Below are positions 57,218-64,000 of a stretch of DNA of 64,000 bases, piece after piece. A program made the translations under genes and the position numbers. This DNA comes from Novosphingobium sp. CF614 (GTDB taxonomy: Bacteria; Pseudomonadota; Alphaproteobacteria; Sphingomonadales; Sphingomonadaceae): positions 124,001 to 188,000 of the forward strand of contig NZ_FOOR01000007.1 of the NCBI RefSeq assembly GCF_900113255.1, given 5' to 3'. Numbering within the stretch: position 1 is the first letter of the stretch; every line of letters begins with the position of its first letter. The notes under the pieces were generated by a model. That model was not told the origin of the DNA, made no database searches, and saw nothing but the letters and a program-made list of their open reading frames with translations.

Positions 57218-58366
57218 ATGAACGACATTTCCGACCTGCTGCAACCGCTGATCGCCTTCCGCCGCGATATCCACGCCCACCCCGAACTGGGCTTCCACGA
57301 ACATCGCACCGCCGCGCGCATCGCCGGGCAGCTCCGCGCCATCGGTCTCGATGTCCACGAAGGCATCGGCGGGACCGGCATCGTCGCGGTGCTGCGCACC
57401 GGCACCGGCACGCGCACGCTGGGCCTGCGCGCCGACATGGACGCATTGCCGATCGAGGAACGGACCAACGCGGCCTGGACCAGCACGATACCCGGCTGCT
57501 TTCATGGCTGCGGCCACGACGGCCACCTGGCGATGCTGCTCGGCGCGGCGCAAGTGCTCGCGCGCGATCCGGGGTTCTCGGGCACGCTCAACTTCATCTT
57601 CCAGCCCGCCGAGGAAGGCCTGGGCGGCGCGCGCCACATGATCGAGGACGGCCTGTTCCGGCGCTTTCCCTGCGATCGCGTCTATGCCCTGCACAACTGG
57701 CCGGGCCTGCCGGCGGGGACGATCTCCACGCGCCCGGGCGCGATCATGGGCGCCGCCGACAAGTTCTCCATCATGCTCGAAGGCAAGGGCGGCCACGCCG
57801 CGCTGCCCCACGATACGCCCGACACGATCCTGGCCGCCGCCAGCCTTGTCCAGCAGCTCAATACCGTGATCGGCCGCGACATCCCGCCCAGCGCCAATGC
57901 CGTGCTTTCGGTGACGGAGATCGCCGGCGGCCATGCCCATAACGTGCTGCCCGCAAGCGTGCGCATCGGCGGCACCGTGCGCAGCTTCGACCCGCAAGTG
58001 CAGGACCGCATCGAGCAGCGCATGCGCCAGATCCTGAAAGGCATCGAGGCTTCCTTCGAAGTGCGTGGGTCGCTCGACTACGATCGCTATTATCCGGCAA
58101 CGATCAACGATGCCGACGCCGCCGCCGACGCGCTGGCAATTGCCGCCAGCGTCGGCCGCGCCGAACTCGCCCCCGAACCGGCCGCGACTTCGGAGGATTT
58201 CTCGTTCATGCTCCAGCAGCGGCCAGGCGCCTATCTCTGGCTCGGCCAGGGGCGAGGCGACGATCCGCCACCGCTGCACAATCCCCACTACGATTTCAAC
58301 GACGACGTGCTGGAAACCGGCATCCGCCTGCACGTGGCGCTAGCCCGGCACTGGCTGCGCGACTGA
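57218..58366 (+). CDS. M20-family amidohydrolase (hippurate/IAA-amino-acid hydrolase type)
   Basis: 382 residues from the ATG at 57218. RRDIHAHPELGFHEHRTA, RADMDALPIEE, CFHGCGHDGHLAML and FQPAEEGLGGARHMIEDGL carry the metal-binding histidines, cysteine and glutamates of the M20D group; GGHAALPHDTPD is the dimerisation-domain motif. Members cleave N-acyl amino acids or conjugates. Last gene of the cluster; a palindromic repeat follows its stop. Confidence 0.92.
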   Translation: MNDISDLLQPLIAFRRDIHAHPELGFHEHRTAARIAGQLRAIGLDVHEGIGGTGIVAVLRTGTGTRTLGLRADMDALPIEERTNAAWTSTIPGCFHGCGHDGHLAMLLGAAQVLARDPGFSGTLNFIFQPAEEGLGGARHMIEDGLFRRFPCDRVYALHNWPGLPAGTISTRPGAIMGAADKFSIMLEGKGGHAALPHDTPDTILAAASLVQQLNTVIGRDIPPSANAVLSVTEIAGGHAHNVLPASVRIGGTVRSFDPQVQDRIEQRMRQILKGIEASFEVRGSLDYDRYYPATINDADAAADALAIAASVGRAELAPEPAATSEDFSFMLQQRPGAYLWLGQGRGDDPPPLHNPHYDFNDDVLETGIRLHVALARHWLRD

Positions 58367-58460
58367 TACCAACATCTCTTGGAGCGAAACTCATCCTTCC
58401 CCCTCGTCGCCCGCGAGGCGACGAGGGGGAAGGGAAACGGGAGCTCGGTCAATGAGACTG
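58364..58460. repeat. Palindromic intergenic element, copy C (short form with perfect hairpin)
   Basis: Starts GATACCAACATCTCTTGGAG and ends near GGTCAATGAGACTGG. In its centre CCTTCCCCCTCGTCGC (58395-58410) and its exact complement (58418-58433) form a 16-base perfect stem with loop CCGCGAG. The inner GGATTGC-type part of copies A and B is missing. Lying between convergent M20 and copB genes, it may double as a terminator. Confidence 0.75.
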
Positions 58461-58531
58461 GGAGGGTGTTGGCCCGGTGCGGCGCGGCAGTCGAACCATG
58501 GTGAAAAGCCCGAAATCGGAATCAAGACCCG

Positions 58532-58552
58532 CTCGTCCTGAGCCAGTCGAAG
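58532..58552. repeat. REP-like GTCCTGAGC element, second copy
   Basis: CTCGTCCTGAGCCAGTCGAAG matches the repeat at 9649-9670 except at two positions. It lies just past the copB end. No gene. Confidence 0.6.
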
Positions 58553-58567
58553 TGCGCCGCGCAGCGA

Positions 58568-59479
58568 TCAGAACCAGAAGCGCACCCCGGTGACGACCGA
58601 TACGGCCGAGGCTTTCTCGCCCTCCAACCGCGCATGCTCCGCCGTTCCGCCGAGCCGGCGTTCCCAGAACAGGCCGAGATAAGGGGCGAACATGCGCGAA
58701 ACCTCGTAGCGCAGGCGCGCTGACAGTTCGATCTTCTCGAAGCCGGCGCCAATGCCCAGTTCGGGCACGTCCTGGAATGCGAAGTCGGCCTCCAGTTCGG
58801 GTTCCAGGACAAGGCGCTGGGTGATCCGCTGGTCGTAGGCGGCGGTCGCGCGGGCATGAACGTCACCCTTGTTCGAGACGAACAGCTGGCCCTGGACTTC
58901 GAACCAGTAGGGGGCCAGCCCCTGAATCCCGACCATCGCGTATGTGCGATCGGGAACCGGACGGAAATCCTGGCGCATCCCGACTTGCAGGTTGAACCAG
59001 GGATCGATCGCGTGGCGCCAGTAGCCGTCGACCTCGATATTCTCGGCCTTCCGGCCAAAGCCGCCCTCGCCCTGGAACGCCACGACCGCGCGGTCGATAT
59101 CGCCGCCATACCAAGCCTCGCCCTCGAAACCGTAGCCGTCCTTGCCGGACCGGGCGCGGTATTCCAGTTGATCGACCCGCAGCGTGAACGTGGTGAAGTC
59201 CATGCCCTTGAGGACATCCTTCAAGGACTGCGCGACTTTCTCCGGCGGGTAGAAGGCATCGGCGGCACGATCGGTCGGAACCGGAGGGGGAGGAGCATCA
59301 CCCGGCGTGTCGTCGGCCGCCGCCTCGGGCTCCCCGGCGTGGCCCATGTGCGCCGAATGATCCACGGGCTGATCCTGCGGGGCAGCGGCGGCAGGCGGCG
59401 CATGATCGCCATGGACTTCCTGCGCGAATGCCGGGCCGGCGCCGCTGCAAGCGAGCGCGACGAAGGCAAGACGGCGCAT
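58568..59479 (-). CDS. copB: Copper resistance outer-membrane protein CopB
   Basis: 303 residues. Signal peptide ending AFAQ, a histidine/proline/aspartate-rich N-terminal region (HGDHAPPA, HSAHMGHAGEPE) that can bind copper, then a beta-barrel domain (GYGFEGEAWYGGDIDRAVVAF, YEVSRMFAPYLGLFWERRL) ending VVTGVRFWF. Start overlaps the copA stop (ATGA), so copA-copB are translationally coupled. Confidence 0.94.
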   Translation of the reverse strand: MRRLAFVALACSGAGPAFAQEVHGDHAPPAAAAPQDQPVDHSAHMGHAGEPEAAADDTPGDAPPPPVPTDRAADAFYPPEKVAQSLKDVLKGMDFTTFTLRVDQLEYRARSGKDGYGFEGEAWYGGDIDRAVVAFQGEGGFGRKAENIEVDGYWRHAIDPWFNLQVGMRQDFRPVPDRTYAMVGIQGLAPYWFEVQGQLFVSNKGDVHARATAAYDQRITQRLVLEPELEADFAFQDVPELGIGAGFEKIELSARLRYEVSRMFAPYLGLFWERRLGGTAEHARLEGEKASAVSVVTGVRFWF

Positions 59480-61227
59480 CAGCCCCGCCCCTTTTCGCGG
59501 CGGACGGTGACGATGCGCATCATTCCTGCATGCATGTGGAGCAGCATGTGGCAGTGGAAAGCCCAGTCGCCCTCACCGTCCGCGGTAAGATCGAACGAGA
59601 CCTTGCCGCCCGGCAGTACGTTGACGGTATGCTTGCGGGGCCGGTGGCCGGGTTCGCCGATGACAAGCTCGAAGAAGTGGCCGTGCAGGTGGATGGGGTG
59701 CGGCATCATCGTATCGTTGATGAGGTTCACTCGCACCCGCTCGCCCAGCCGGAACGGGATCGGCAAGGTCCCTTCGGAAAGCGACGCGCCGTCCATCGAC
59801 CACATGTAGCGTTCCATGTTGGCGGTGAGGTGGACGTCGATCTGGCGGCCGGGCCGGCGCGGATCGGGGTTCTGCTCCCGGGCGCGCAAGTCGGCATAAG
59901 TGAGCACGCGGTGATCGACGTTCTCCAGCCCGGTCGGCTTGTCGGCCAGGCGATCGGCGGGCATCGGCGAAAGCGTCGCCACGCCGGGCCCCAGCGGAAC
60001 CTGCGGTGCCGCGCCCGGATCGCGCATCGACATGGAGTGTCCCTCCATGCCCTGGTTCGCCGGCTTGCTGAGGTCGATTACGCCGCCCTCGCCCATGTCC
60101 ATCGCCGCCATGTCCATGCCCATGTCGCGCATGGTCAGCAGCGGGCGCTCGCGCAGCTTCGGGATCGGCCCGGCCAGGCCGATCCGCCGCGCCAGCGTGG
60201 CGCGCACCAGGCCCGAACGATCGATCGCCTCGGCGATGATCCCGTAGGCCATGTCCTCGCCGGGAGTGACGATGAAGTCATAGGTTTCGGCAATGGCGAT
60301 CTGGACCTCGTCGGTCTCGACCGGCCGCACCGGCAGCCCATCGGCCGCGACCACGGTCAGCGGCAGGCCGGGGATGCGGAAGTTGAAATTGGTCATGGCC
60401 GAAGCGTTGATGACGCGCAGCCGCACCCGTTCGCCCGGAGCGAACAGGCCGGTCCAGTTTTCCGCGGTGCCGTGACCGTTGACGAGGAAGCTGTAAGTCG
60501 TCCCCGTCACGTCGGAGATATCGGTCGGGTCCATGCGCATGGCCGCCCATTCCAGCCGTTCCTTGAACGACTGGTCCTTGCCCGCGAGCAGGCCGGCAAG
60601 CGTCTGCTTCTGCCGGTTGAAATATCCGCCCATCAGCTTGAGGCGGCGAAGCTGTTCGTGCGGGTGGAGCGGGCTCCAGTCGGAGAGGACGAGCACGTGC
60701 TCGCGGTCATAGGCCTCAAGCGGGCCATCGGCGGGATCGATCACCAGCGGCCCGTAAAGGCCCACCGCTTCCTGCATGCCCGAATGGCTGTGATACCAGT
60801 AAGTGCCCGACTGGACGATCGGGAACTCGTAAGTGAAGGTCTCGCCCGGATCGATGCCCAGGTAACTGACCCCCGGCACGCCGTCCATCTGGAACGGCAC
60901 CAGCAGCCCGTGCCAATGGATGGAACTCTGCTCGGCAAGGCGGTTGGTCACCGCGATGCGCACGGTCTGCCCCTCGCGCAGGCGGATGAGCGGCGCCGGC
61001 AGCGTGCCGTTGACCGTCACCGCATGGGCGGAGCGCCCGCCGGTCCCGAAATGGCTTTCGCCGATGGTGAGGGCGATTTCCCCTCCGGACAGCACTTCCG
61101 GCGAAGGCAGGCCCGGCGAACCGCTGCGCGCCCAGGCGGGAAACAAGCCACCCGCGCCCAGCGAGGCGGCCAGCACGCCGGATGCACCCAGGAAGCGGCG
61201 GCGGTCGAAGGAAGTGTGCGCGATCAT
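59479..61227 (-). CDS. copA: Multicopper oxidase, copper resistance protein CopA
   Basis: 582 residues with a Tat signal (FDRRRFLGASG). Copper-binding motifs: SSIHWHGLLVPF, GTYWYHSHSGMQEAV near the N-terminus and HPIHLHGHFFELV plus DWAFHCHMLLHMHAGMM at the C-terminus. The methionine/histidine-rich insert (MGMDMAAMDMGEGG, GMEGHSMSM) is typical of CopA and binds extra copper. It oxidises or sequesters periplasmic copper. It lies 26 bases after the sigma-factor gene. Confidence 0.96.
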   Translation of the reverse strand: MIAHTSFDRRRFLGASGVLAASLGAGGLFPAWARSGSPGLPSPEVLSGGEIALTIGESHFGTGGRSAHAVTVNGTLPAPLIRLREGQTVRIAVTNRLAEQSSIHWHGLLVPFQMDGVPGVSYLGIDPGETFTYEFPIVQSGTYWYHSHSGMQEAVGLYGPLVIDPADGPLEAYDREHVLVLSDWSPLHPHEQLRRLKLMGGYFNRQKQTLAGLLAGKDQSFKERLEWAAMRMDPTDISDVTGTTYSFLVNGHGTAENWTGLFAPGERVRLRVINASAMTNFNFRIPGLPLTVVAADGLPVRPVETDEVQIAIAETYDFIVTPGEDMAYGIIAEAIDRSGLVRATLARRIGLAGPIPKLRERPLLTMRDMGMDMAAMDMGEGGVIDLSKPANQGMEGHSMSMRDPGAAPQVPLGPGVATLSPMPADRLADKPTGLENVDHRVLTYADLRAREQNPDPRRPGRQIDVHLTANMERYMWSMDGASLSEGTLPIPFRLGERVRVNLINDTMMPHPIHLHGHFFELVIGEPGHRPRKHTVNVLPGGKVSFDLTADGEGDWAFHCHMLLHMHAGMMRIVTVRREKGRG

Positions 61228-61253
61228 CGAAGGGAACTACGCATGCGGCACCG

Positions 61254-61805
61254 TCAACCCTCAAGCAGTTTCGACAATTTCTGCCTGGCGCGGTAGATGC
61301 GGGTCTCCACCGCCTTGCGGCTGATGCCCAGCACCACCGCCGCTTCGTCCTGGGTCATACCTTCCACCGCGCAGAGCAACAGCGGTTCCTTGAGATTGGC
61401 GGGCAGCGCCGCGATGGCGGCCTCGATCCGGGCGACTTCCGCGTCCGAGGCAAGCCGGGCTTCCGGATCCAGGCCGGGGTCCACGATGCCGGCCGCCTCC
61501 TCGATCGGGCGGGCCAGTGTAAAGAAGCGGCGGACGGCGCGCCTTCGCCGCCAGTCGTGGCATTTGTTCACGGCGATGCGCATGATCCAGGTGCGGAACG
61601 GACGCGCGGGATCGTAGCGGCGCAGCGCGGCGAAGGCGGCGATGAAGCAGTCCTGGGTAATGTCGAGCGCCTCGCTCTCGTCTCCCACATAGCCCCGCAC
61701 GAAGCGGAACACGGCCTCGCGGTGGTCAGCCATCAGCGCGCGGTAGCCGGACTGCCGCCCGGCAAGCGCGGCGCGGGCCGCTTCCCCGTCCCCGTCCCCG
61801 GACAT
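61254..61805 (-). CDS. ECF-type RNA polymerase sigma factor
   Basis: 183 residues. Region 2: DHREAVFRFVRGYVGDESEA, LDITQDCFIAAF, RPFRTWIMRIAVNKCHD; region 4: LPANLKEPLLLCAVEGMTQD and LGISRKAVETRIYRARQKL. The gene lies between copA and a CnrX-like sensor gene, with 6 bases to the latter, so it probably controls the copper operon itself. No conserved partner anti-sigma is annotated beyond the small protein at 62252-62515. Confidence 0.92.
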   Translation of the reverse strand: MSGDGDGEAARAALAGRQSGYRALMADHREAVFRFVRGYVGDESEALDITQDCFIAAFAALRRYDPARPFRTWIMRIAVNKCHDWRRRRAVRRFFTLARPIEEAAGIVDPGLDPEARLASDAEVARIEAAIAALPANLKEPLLLCAVEGMTQDEAAVVLGISRKAVETRIYRARQKLSKLLEG

Positions 61806-61811
61806 GCCAGG

Positions 61812-62252
61812 CTACTCTTTCGGACGGCTGGTCAGCGCGCCGGCAACGGCCTGGTCGAATTGCCTCGCCTGGTCGGGGCGAAGCACCGCGCGCATGGCGA
61901 AGACATGGCGCAGCGTCGCCTTCTGCAACTCGCCCATGGCATGATGCGAGCGATCGACCGCCTTTTCCGCCGCCGGGCCATATTGGTGCTCATGGGTGAT
62001 CGCCACCGCGAGATCGGCGTTCGCGGCCTGCAATTCGGCATCGAGCGACTTGCGCCGGGCGGCAAAGTCGGCCTCGAGCCTGGCGATCTGCCGTTCCTGC
62101 CCGGGATCGAGGTCAAGCTTTTCATGCATCAGGGCATGGAGGCGTCCGGTGCTGGTATCCGCATGGAACAGGCCCTGCCCGGCCCGCGCCGCGACCAGCG
62201 CGACAAGGAAGGCCACGAGCGCGACAAGGGCATAGCGCGCAAGCCCGCGCAT
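61812..62252 (-). CDS. CnrX-like periplasmic heavy-metal sensor
   Basis: 146 residues from the ATG at 62252. One N-terminal membrane helix (YALVALVAFLVALVAARAG), then an all-helical periplasmic domain with histidines HALMHEKLDLDPGQERQIARL, THEHQYGPAAE and SHHAMGELQKATLRHVFAM, matching the CnrX/NccX sensor type that transmits metal binding to an anti-sigma factor. The start overlaps the stop of the preceding small gene. Confidence 0.85.
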   Translation of the reverse strand: MRGLARYALVALVAFLVALVAARAGQGLFHADTSTGRLHALMHEKLDLDPGQERQIARLEADFAARRKSLDAELQAANADLAVAITHEHQYGPAAEKAVDRSHHAMGELQKATLRHVFAMRAVLRPDQARQFDQAVAGALTSRPKE

Positions 62253-62515
62253 CAATCGACCAACAGGCTGGAAGGCGCCGCGGCGGGCAGGCCCAGCAGC
62301 GGGTCCGCCGACCGGGTGTCCCCCGGATGGGTCCCGACCCCGGTCCATAGCCCGACCAGGCCGGCCACCACACAGGCCAGCGACACGCTGCGCAGCGAGG
62401 CCTGCCGATCGCGCAAGGTCGCGAGCCCGGTCAGCACCGCTTCATCTATCCCCTCCAGCCCGCCCGGCACGGGCCGAGCGCGCATGGCCGCCAATACCGT
62501 GTCCAGTTCCGTCAT
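62252..62515 (-). CDS. Small membrane-anchored protein, likely anti-sigma factor
   Basis: About 87 residues from the ATG at 62515, with AGGAG 7 bases upstream; ATGs at 62521 and 62533 are alternatives. A cytoplasmic N-terminal helix (MTELDTVLAAMRARPVPGGL) is followed by one membrane helix (VSLACVVAGLVGLWTGVGTH) and a short periplasmic tail. Architecture and position match CnrY-type anti-sigma proteins, but sequence identity is not obvious. Confidence 0.6.
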   Translation of the reverse strand: MTELDTVLAAMRARPVPGGLEGIDEAVLTGLATLRDRQASLRSVSLACVVAGLVGLWTGVGTHPGDTRSADPLLGLPAAAPSSLLVD

Positions 62516-62715
62516 TTCCATCTCCTGCCGCATCCCCCCACACGGAAGGACGCGCTTGCTCTCGGGGATACGCGCGCACGGCGCCGATCCCTCGACCGTA
62601 GGCAACCCCCATCGGCAACCCTAGCGGATTTTTCGCGGGCGGCGAGGGATGGTTCGCCCGGCGGCGTATAGTCCCTATCTGCCGGCACCAGCCGGCCGCG
62701 CCAAGGAGAACCCTG
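62516..62715. promoter_or_regulatory. Divergent promoter region of the two copper units
   Basis: 200 bases between the anti-sigma-like gene and copC. It has two direct GGCAACCC copies (62601-62608 and 62614-62621, 13-base period), resembling ECF -35 elements, and AAGGAG before the copC ATG. Promoter assignment is tentative. Confidence 0.4.
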
Positions 62716-63102
62716 ATGCCCCGCCTTCCCCTCGCCTCCGCCCTGGCCTCGTTCGCCGCCCTGGCGCTGGTCGCCCCCGCCGCCGCGATGGCCCACCCCA
62801 AGCTCGTTTCGTCATCGCCCGCCGCCGATGCCAGCGTCGCCAAGCCGGCCGAGATTTCGCTGACTTTCAACGAAGCCTTGGTCGGCCCGCTTTCCGGCAT
62901 CGACCTGGTGATGACCGGAATGCCGGGCATGGCCAACCACAAGCCGATGCCGATCACCGGCTTTGTCGCCAAGGCCGAAGGCAAGACCTTGAAGGTCAAG
63001 CTGCCCCGCCCGCTCCCCGCCGGGAGCTACACGCTGAAATGGCACGCGGTGGCCGCCGACCAGCACCGCATCGAAGGCAGCTACAACTTCACCGTCCGTT
63101 GA
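62716..63102 (+). CDS. copC: Copper resistance protein CopC
   Basis: 128 residues. After the signal peptide the mature protein begins HPKLVSSSPAADASVAKPAE, with the first-position histidine that ligates copper in CopC. PMPGM-like methionines (MTGMPGMANH) and KWHAVAADQHRIEGSYNFTV complete the beta-sandwich. It binds copper in the periplasm and delivers it to CopD. Ribosome binding site AAGGAG. Confidence 0.93.
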   Translation: MPRLPLASALASFAALALVAPAAAMAHPKLVSSSPAADASVAKPAEISLTFNEALVGPLSGIDLVMTGMPGMANHKPMPITGFVAKAEGKTLKVKLPRPLPAGSYTLKWHAVAADQHRIEGSYNFTVR

Positions 63103-63106
63103 ACTG

Positions 63107-63967
63107 GTGGCGGACGGCATCCTGATCGCGGCGCGCCTGCTGGCCTATGTCCTGCTGCTGCTGGCGGCGGGACTGCCGATCCATCGGCTGACCCAGGGAC
63201 AGCGGACGGCGGGCGCCGGGCAGCGCAAGGTCCAGGCGGTGCTGGCGCTGGCCGCGATGGCGGTCACTTTCCTCTGGGCCGTGGCTTCGGTCGCGGTCAT
63301 GGCGGCAAGCCCGATCGCCGCGCTCGATCCGGCGACGGTCCAGGCCGTGCTTGGGGCGACGCCGCTGGGCGGCGTGCTGCTGGCACGCTTCGCCGCGCTG
63401 GCGATCTTGCTGCTGGCGACGCTGGCTTTTGCGCGCAATGCGGCCATGGCCATGGCCGCCGGCGTCGCGCTGGTCACTTGCGCCTGGACCGGACATGCCG
63501 GCGCCGGCGAGGGGTTCACCGGCATGGCGCACCAGTTCTCCGACGCGGTCCACCTTCTCGCCGCCGCCGCCTGGATCGGCGCGCTGATGTGTTTCCTCGA
63601 GGAAACTTTTCGGGGCGGCGACAGTACCGGCAGGGTCCTGGCGCTTTCCCGCTTCGCGCGTGTCGGCACCGTGATCGTCACGCTGCTCGCCGTGACCGGG
63701 ATCGCCAACGGCTTTCTTGTTACCGTGTCCGCCGGGTGGTCGCCGCGCAGTGCCTGGTCGCTGCTGATTGGGGCGAAAATCATGCTGTTCGTCGCGATGC
63801 TGGCGCTCGCCGCCGCCAATCGCTGGTGGCTGGTCCCGGCCCTGGCCGCGGGGCGTCCCGGCGCCCCGAAGCGCCTGGCCCGATCGCTGCTGATGGAAAC
63901 CGCCTGCGCGATAGGCATCGTCGTCCTCGTCGCCTTGGCGGGCGTGCTCGATCCTTCCGGCGGATAA
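63107..63967 (+). CDS. copD: Copper resistance membrane protein CopD
   Basis: 286 residues, about eight membrane helices, GTG start 4 bases after copC. CAWTGHAGAGEGFTGMAHQ, FSDAVHLLAAAAWIGALMCF, and VTGIANGFLVTVSAGW contain conserved histidines and tryptophans of the CopD family. It imports or handles copper at the inner membrane with CopC. Complete within the window; a possible next gene starts near 63979 but is too short to call. Confidence 0.93.
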   Translation: MADGILIAARLLAYVLLLLAAGLPIHRLTQGQRTAGAGQRKVQAVLALAAMAVTFLWAVASVAVMAASPIAALDPATVQAVLGATPLGGVLLARFAALAILLLATLAFARNAAMAMAAGVALVTCAWTGHAGAGEGFTGMAHQFSDAVHLLAAAAWIGALMCFLEETFRGGDSTGRVLALSRFARVGTVIVTLLAVTGIANGFLVTVSAGWSPRSAWSLLIGAKIMLFVAMLALAAANRWWLVPALAAGRPGAPKRLARSLLMETACAIGIVVLVALAGVLDPSGG

Positions 63968-64000
63968 CGGGCCGGCGGATGAGCGGGACCCGCCGCACGA

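Noticed and set aside
42217-58366. Assignment of the island to ectoine degradation
   Set aside because: An Lrp regulator, aminotransferase and aldehyde dehydrogenase fit, but the ectoine hydrolase (M24) and DoeB-type deacetylase are absent, and the M20 enzyme is of a different group.
63979-64000. Possible start of a gene after copD
   Set aside because: An ATG with seven codons is visible before the window ends, too little to support a call.

Overview
The window is about 64 kb of GC-rich DNA from an alphaproteobacterium, most likely a sphingomonad (Sphingomonadaceae, Novosphingobium/Sphingobium-like). This is inferred from the protein repertoire (COQ9 family protein, short FeoB, CopA/CopB copper system, TonB-dependent receptor, long zinc-free S14, arginine at S12 position 88), not from a database search. 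I see no rRNA, tRNA, CRISPR array, insertion sequence or phage gene.

Region 1 (1-19.7 kb, mostly minus strand) is the str-S10-spc translation block, transcribed from rpsL (19.7 kb) leftward: rpsL, rpsG, fusA, tuf, then rpsJ-rplC-rplD-rplW-rplB-rpsS-rplV-rpsC-rplP-rpmC-rpsQ, then rplN-rplX-rplE-rpsN-rpsH-rplF-rplR-rpsE-rpmD. Stop/start codons overlap throughout. The block then breaks. rpmD ends at a strong intrinsic terminator, and rplO and secY lie 4.4 kb further on. Between them sit an ankyrin lipoprotein, an OmpA-family protein and a divergent membrane glycosyltransferase. rplO also has a terminator-like hairpin between itself and secY.

Region 2 (20-41.8 kb) is ordinary chromosomal backbone: a winged-helix regulator facing a LuxR-type regulator with a degenerate receiver, a beta-CASP metallo-beta-lactamase ribonuclease-type protein, a PhoX phosphatase, a Crp/Fnr regulator, ssb, feoAB with a candidate iron box, a glutathione transferase, a COQ9 protein, an ankyrin protein, a SCO copper chaperone with two translationally coupled neighbours, ribD/riboflavin synthase, a glycine-zipper protein, a short-chain reductase, a cyclopropane-fatty-acid-synthase-like methyltransferase, argG and rlpA.

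Region 3 (42.2-58.4 kb, all plus strand) looks like one uptake-and-catabolism island: a siderophore-type TonB receptor, a 2-hydroxyacid dehydrogenase, a HAD hydrolase, a complete family-5 peptide-type ABC transporter with both ATPase halves fused, a tandem GNAT protein, an aldehyde dehydrogenase, a tartrate/malate-type decarboxylating dehydrogenase, a class III aminotransferase, an Lrp/AsnC regulator and an M20 amidohydrolase. The enzyme set fits import of an amide-linked amino compound, its hydrolysis, transamination and oxidation. The substrate cannot be read from sequence.

Region 4 (58.5-64 kb) is a copper resistance locus. A five-gene minus-strand operon joins an anti-sigma-like protein, a CnrX-like periplasmic metal sensor, an ECF sigma factor, copA and copB; copC-copD are divergent from it. 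Scattered between genes are at least two families of short intergenic palindromic repeats.
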